From: Tetrapyrgos nigripes
Taxonomy: Eukaryota; Basidiomycota; Agaricomycetes; Agaricales; Campanellaceae
DNA: 64,000 bases
Direction: 5' to 3'
Assembly (NCBI GenBank): GCA_013368315.1
Contig: JAACJM010000124.1
Location: 186,001 to 250,000 of the forward strand
The position numbers were made by a program, and so were the translations under genes. This document shows positions 59,862 to 64,000 of the stretch, one piece after another. The notes beneath the pieces are model-generated. The model saw nothing but the letters and a program-made list of their open reading frames with translations. It was not told the origin of the DNA and did not search any database. How positions within the stretch are numbered: position 1 is the first letter of the stretch; the number at the start of each line of letters is the position of its first letter.

Positions 59862-61969
59862 TTAATTGTTCCCTGCTATGTCCTCTGCTGTAGGTCCATC
59901 CTGTTCTAGCTCATCGCCCACTTGTGTACCTGCAGTCCCTGCTGCCTTGTTTTCACCCTCTGAATCACTGTCGTCCCCGCTATCTGTTTCACCAGTCCGT
60001 GCAGCTAACTCCAACTGCATACGTGTCTCGAGGTCTCCTGTTATAACAGACCTATTCTGTCCAGGACGAGCAAGACCAGATTTGTCCCTATACGATGGTT
60101 ACCCAGTTAGAGACCAAAGCTAATGAGGTACATGAAGACCTCACCTTGCACGTAAATACATCCGCTTTCGAATCTTTCCAACAACTTCTTTATTCAGACC
60201 CTCCCATTTCCGAAGCTCTGCCAGGTGGTCTTGATGAACTTGCGCACTGCCTCCTTCAGTGAATGTGTGTCCCTTCAAATGCTTGATATAGGTGCCACTT
60301 GACCATTGCTTCATAACATAGGTGATCTAGGAAACAAGCTTAGAGCCAGGCTAGATGTATATAGGAAAGGAACTTTGCTTACCTGTGTCATGAACAGTGC
60401 AATTGTTTCCAATGAAACGGGGTCAAAGAATTGAGCAAAGACTGTCCCGCAGGACTCATGGCCATGGCGAAAACATACAAGGCGAAGAATAAGCTGAAAA
60501 ATAGAATTCTCAGCGAAACCTGAATGTTGCACAGTGTCCTAAAGCATAAAAGACTATATAAGCATGATGACAGTTGATAATTAGCAACACACCTTGAAGG
60601 CAAAGGTCATCTTCTCAGACAATGTGGCGTACAGAGTACTATTCTGTTTCTTTGTCTTTTTGTCCATATTTTTGCTGAACTTGAAAGTAGACATGAGTGC
60701 TTCCTCAACATACTTGAGCATGTCACCCCGGACTCGACTACCACAGTTGCATATCTGACATATGAAATGAGTGTACGATCTGAAACCAAAATATTTTTGA
60801 AATGACGTACTATCGCTTCTACTCTTTTGTCGGATTGGTACTGTTTTCCCGCAACTCGACAAGCATTGTTGAACACCTTTCTAGCCCAACCAACCTGAGT
60901 AGAATGATCAGGAAAGCCCTGTACCCCAATGATCTTGGCTTCATAATATGCACATGCACGTAAAAGTATAGCCTTGCCCTCTGAGTCATAGTCATCAGCT
61001 TTCAGCTTATTAGTAGGTCTGTAGTTTGCAGCAAAAGACAGGAACGGAAGGTCTGAAGGATTTGTGGGAGGTGGTGCGCTTTGAGGAAGGGGCAGTGGTG
61101 GAGGTGCTGGCGGCGGTGGAGGTGGTGGAGGTGGTGGAGGGGCTGCCACTGTCATTTGTCTGGAAGGGTTGACCATCTACGAAATAGAGTAAACGTTAAG
61201 AGGACAAAACAACAATAAGAACAAGCCATACCTGACCAGTCTCCATGAATCTGGACTGTTGATTATTTCTTAGTGCCATGACAGCAGGAGATGGAGAAGT
61301 ACTGGGCCCCTCTGCCTCTGAGTCGTGATCTGCAAGCGGTGTTAACATAAATGCATTTCGTGGTGTTCTTGTACTGGTGGGTTTTATTTTTTTTACGGGG
61401 AATACGGGTCAGATCCAAGCGAGGCGGAGTAGGTGTGACCATTGTTTGCATGGCTTGAATCTATTTCAAAGGTAGAACAAGTCTTGCACAAGTGGGACAC
61501 AATGCAACTTACTGCTGAGGGAGGTGCAAACTGAATTGCGCTACTGTCAAACACTTCTTCCTCCAATTCTGGGTCCATGTCGTCATCATCGTCTCCTTCA
61601 TCCTCTTCGCTTTGACTGTCTTCGCTGGCTTCATCTGCCTCCAAGGTAAACATATATAGAAAAATAGATCAAAATAGAAACACACTGTTGGCTTCCTTCT
61701 GCAGTGCCAGTTTCCTTTGTTGAAGCTCCTTCACCTGCTTTTCTAGGTGAGCTAGCTCTACTCTGCTGTTGAGCAAGTTTTCTTCTCTAAGAGAGCATAC
61801 ATAAGATTGTAAGAAACATAGAAAGGGTACTCACTATTCTTTCTACCGCCTTTGGTGCTGTTGTCTGTATTTCTTGTTTCATGTGATCGAAGCAAGCGAA
61901 GCCTCTTTGCTCAGAGCTATCTTCTTCTTCCACATGTACAGTATTAGACTTCGGCCTTTTGGGAGGCAT
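59862..61969 (-). CDS. DUF6532-like multi-exon gene
   Basis: Start ATG at 61969 (MPPKRPKSNTVHVEEED). Exon 1 61969-61835, intron 61834-61787, then exons with an acidic Asp/Glu stretch (about 61640-61516), a proline-rich linker (about 61150-61070), and a core holding the blocks ADDYDSEGKAILLRACAYY, GWARKVFNNACRVAG, SRVRGDMLKYVEEALMSTF, SIFQLILRLVCFRHG and SSGTYIKHLKGHTF. The tail ends NN and TAA at 59862-59864. The pattern (helical core with an internal regulatory-like RG block and a conserved FxDP segment) matches DUF6532 proteins of basidiomycetes as I remember them; function is unknown. It is transcribed divergently from the transposase, 120 bp apart. Interior exon joints are approximate. 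No stop or frameshift was seen in the parts I could read. Confidence 0.65.
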
Positions 61970-62089
61970 GAACAGCGACTGTTCATTGAAGGTGGTGGTT
62001 GTAAATAAAGCGGCCTATGCGTTGTCATATTATTTATGTGGCAATTTTCGGGTAAATTTCTCTGACCTCTGCCTGCTCCTCCTTCTACC
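61970..62089. promoter_or_regulatory. Divergent promoter region
   Basis: Only 120 bp separate the two opposed ATG codons (61969 minus, 62090 plus), so the DUF6532-like gene and the transposase probably share a bidirectional promoter. No certain TATA box is assigned; an AT-rich stretch (tattatttatg) lies in the middle. Confidence 0.5.
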
Positions 62090-64000
62090 ATGTGGATATC
62101 ATGTCCCTATTGCAGCAATGCTGTAGAAAGCAACAAGGCACTATGGGCACATATCACGCAGTCAGATTATTGCCACCAGAAAGATGAACAAGCTTTCACT
62201 GAACCTGACTCCGACATTGACCAGGACCAGGAGGTCACGCCTACACTCGACTCCGATGACAAGTCTTCATTTTCCACCACTCTAGATGTTGGATCCGAAA
62301 CTCTCGAGGCGGAAACCACACCCAGCACCCCGAGCAGAGCTAGTGTCAAAGAAGTGGAGGATGACCCTTCTAATGACCCCAAATCCATATATCATGACGA
62401 CAGCTATATTTACGCTTTCCAGTATCCTGGACCAGCAGGCATCGCTCTTAGTGATCAGCCCATCCTCACCTGTTTCGAGCAGAAACACCAAACCCAGCTG
62501 GAAGAAAAGCTAGAGCCTTGGAGTCCATTCCAGTCTGAGAAGGAATGGAAACTTGTCTGGTGGTTGATGAGCTCTGGAGTCAGTCAAAAGAAGATTGATG
62601 AGTTTTGCAAATTGGAAACGGTGCGCTAAATCTGCACTGATGATATTAATGTTGCTAAACTAGTACGTACAGGTACAAGAGGATATCCGACTGTCCTTTC
62701 ACAACAGTCGTTCCTTTCTCCAGCTTGTTGATTCCCTGGAATGCGGGCCAGCCTTCCAGTGCACACCAGTAAAAGTGGAAGGGGATATCCTGGACTCCAA
62801 CGGCAGCCCTCAAACAGAATTACTTGAAATCTGGCATCGGGATCCTGTAGACATTGTCAAAGAGTTAATGGGGAATACAGAATTCTGCGGACATCAGCAG
62901 TACTCACCTGTGAAGCATTACAAGAATGATGACATGACAAACCGCGAGTACAGTGAGATGTGGACTGGTGATTGGTGGTGGTATATGCAGGTGAGTCTAA
63001 AATTCTATTAACATTGTGAACGGGAACTCACCATACTCTCTCACTCTCTCACAGAACAAACTTCCCAACGACCTTGGTACGATTGCACCAGTCATCATAG
63101 CCTCTGATCAAACCCAGCTATCAACATTTAGTGGGGATAAGAAAAGCCTGGCCAGTGTACTTGAGCATAGGGAACATTGAGAAGAATATATGGCGCAAAC
63201 CTTCCTCTCGTGCATTTCTCCTTCTCGGCTATATCCCCATCTCTAAACTCAAGTGCTTCTCCAAGAAACACCGCTCACAAATGTCCCACCAGCTCTTTCA
63301 TGACTGCATGAAGACAATCATAGAACCCCTCGAGCAAGCCAGTCGAAACGGCGTGAAGATGCTGTGCGCTGATGGATATGAGCGGCTGGTGTATCTGTTG
63401 CTGGCCGCGTATATTGCTGACTACCCTGAGCAGTGTCTTGTCTGCTGCTGCAAGGAGAACTCGTGCCCTCAATGCACAGTAATGCCAGAAGACTGGGGAG
63501 ATCCGATATACAGTATTATTCGGTCACCTGGCATCACTCTTACGGTGTTGGCAGCAGAGTCAAGAGGAGAAAAGCCAGACAAGTTCATCAGTCAAAATCT
63601 ATGCCCAGTTAATCCATTCTGGAAGGACTTACCTCATTGCAACATCTTCCATTGCATAACACCCGATCTGCTCCACCAGCTTCACAAGGGCGTCTTCAGT
63701 GACCATGTTGCGAAATGGGCACAGGCGGCTACAGGCGAAAAAAAGTTAGCGGAAAAAGAGATAGACACACGGTTCTGCACCATGACCCCTCATCCTATTC
63801 TCCGACATTTCGTCAAGGGTGTATCCTCCATCACGCAATGGACCGGTAATGAGTACAGGGCAATGTCCAAAGTCTACCCGGGGCTTCTAGTCAATGTGGT
63901 TGATGAGGAAGTTGTGGAGGCGGTGCGAGCATTGGCGGACTTCATGTACTATTCCCATTTCGAGGTTCATACAGACCAGTCACTGGCTGCGTTGGATGCC
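62090..64000 (+). pseudogene. Plavaka-type DNA transposase, partial, one frameshift
   Basis: Exons 62090-62620, 62673-62990 and 63055 to beyond the window, with clean GT-AG introns of 52 and 64 nt. The N-terminus has a zinc finger (CPYC...H...C, residues 5-28). The conserved blocks MWTGDWWWYMQ, IAPVIIASDQTQLS, WPVYLSIGNIEKN, LCADGYERL and DLLHQLHKGVF fit the Plavaka transposases of basidiomycetes. Acidic residues in ASDQTQLS, ADGYERL and TPDLLHQ are candidates for the catalytic site. An extra A in the run at 63142-63145 shifts the frame between GDKK and WPVY; afterwards the frame is open to the window end. The lesion could be a real mutation or a homopolymer error. Confidence 0.85.

Noticed and set aside
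59866..60123. Plus-strand Ser/Pro-rich ORF
   Set aside because: Antisense to the last exon of the DUF6532-like gene, whose minus-strand frame is open and ends at a plausible TAA.
1..64000. tRNA, rRNA or TET/JBP-type genes, the last because they can accompany related transposons
   Set aside because: Scanned by eye; no cloverleaf with intact A and B boxes, no rRNA sequence, and no HxD-type dioxygenase motif were found.

Overview
The window is nuclear DNA of a repeat-rich basidiomycete, most likely an agaricomycete. The evidence is short GT-AG introns of about 48-78 nt with CTGAC-like branch sites, a NACHT-WD40 (NLR-like) gene family, a chromodomain Ty3/gypsy element, a Ty1/copia element, a Plavaka-type transposase, and a multi-exon DHHC palmitoyltransferase. 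The species cannot be named from the sequence alone.

The backbone is a head-to-tail segmental duplication with a unit of about 21 kb. Copy 1 spans 1-21416 (the window opens inside the array, so this phase is arbitrary). Copy 2 spans 21417-47090 and carries a copia insertion. Copy 3 spans 47091-59464, carries a gypsy insertion, and is cut off inside the unit. Corresponding bases: 1 = 21417 = 47091. By eye the copies look about 95-98% identical, with many private indels.

Order inside one unit (copy 1 coordinates): unassigned AT-rich and low-complexity sequence; a solo gypsy-type LTR (2621-3311); a long foldback palindrome (4694-4878); a GTAC-rich hairpin with a hAT-like end (about 5627-5760) and a TAATGCATA cluster; a small lysine-rich ORF (6075-6387); a decayed multi-exon gene of unknown function (7135-8969); a gene-poor stretch with a 314-bp MITE-like insertion (11516-11829); a minus-strand DHHC palmitoyltransferase (11890-14124, apparently intact in copy 1 and broken in copy 2); a minus-strand membrane-protein remnant (about 14340-15520); and a NACHT-WD40 gene (about 16624-20181 in copy 1, 42141-45879 in copy 2). 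Copy 3 ends before the genes downstream of the hairpin.

From 59465 the sequence is unrelated to the unit. It holds a divergent gene pair: a DUF6532-like gene on the minus strand (59862-61969) and a Plavaka-type transposase on the plus strand (62090 to the window end), separated by 120 bp. This probably is the left part of a large DNA transposon whose insertion interrupts copy 3.

Most informative observations: (1) the WD40 repeats are almost identical in DNA except at five codons whose spacing matches the hypervariable specificity positions described for fungal NWD proteins; (2) in NLR copy 1 a one-base deletion and a 52-nt intron compensate each other, so only the unspliced message stays in frame across the junction; (3) the palmitoyltransferase gene requires a one-nucleotide exon; (4) nonsense codons in both retrotransposons are overwhelmingly CGA to TGA, as expected from decay of methylated CpG; (5) the 10-bp end CATCAGGAAA occurs both on the MITE-like insertion in copy 1 and at the edge of the Plavaka-bearing segment.
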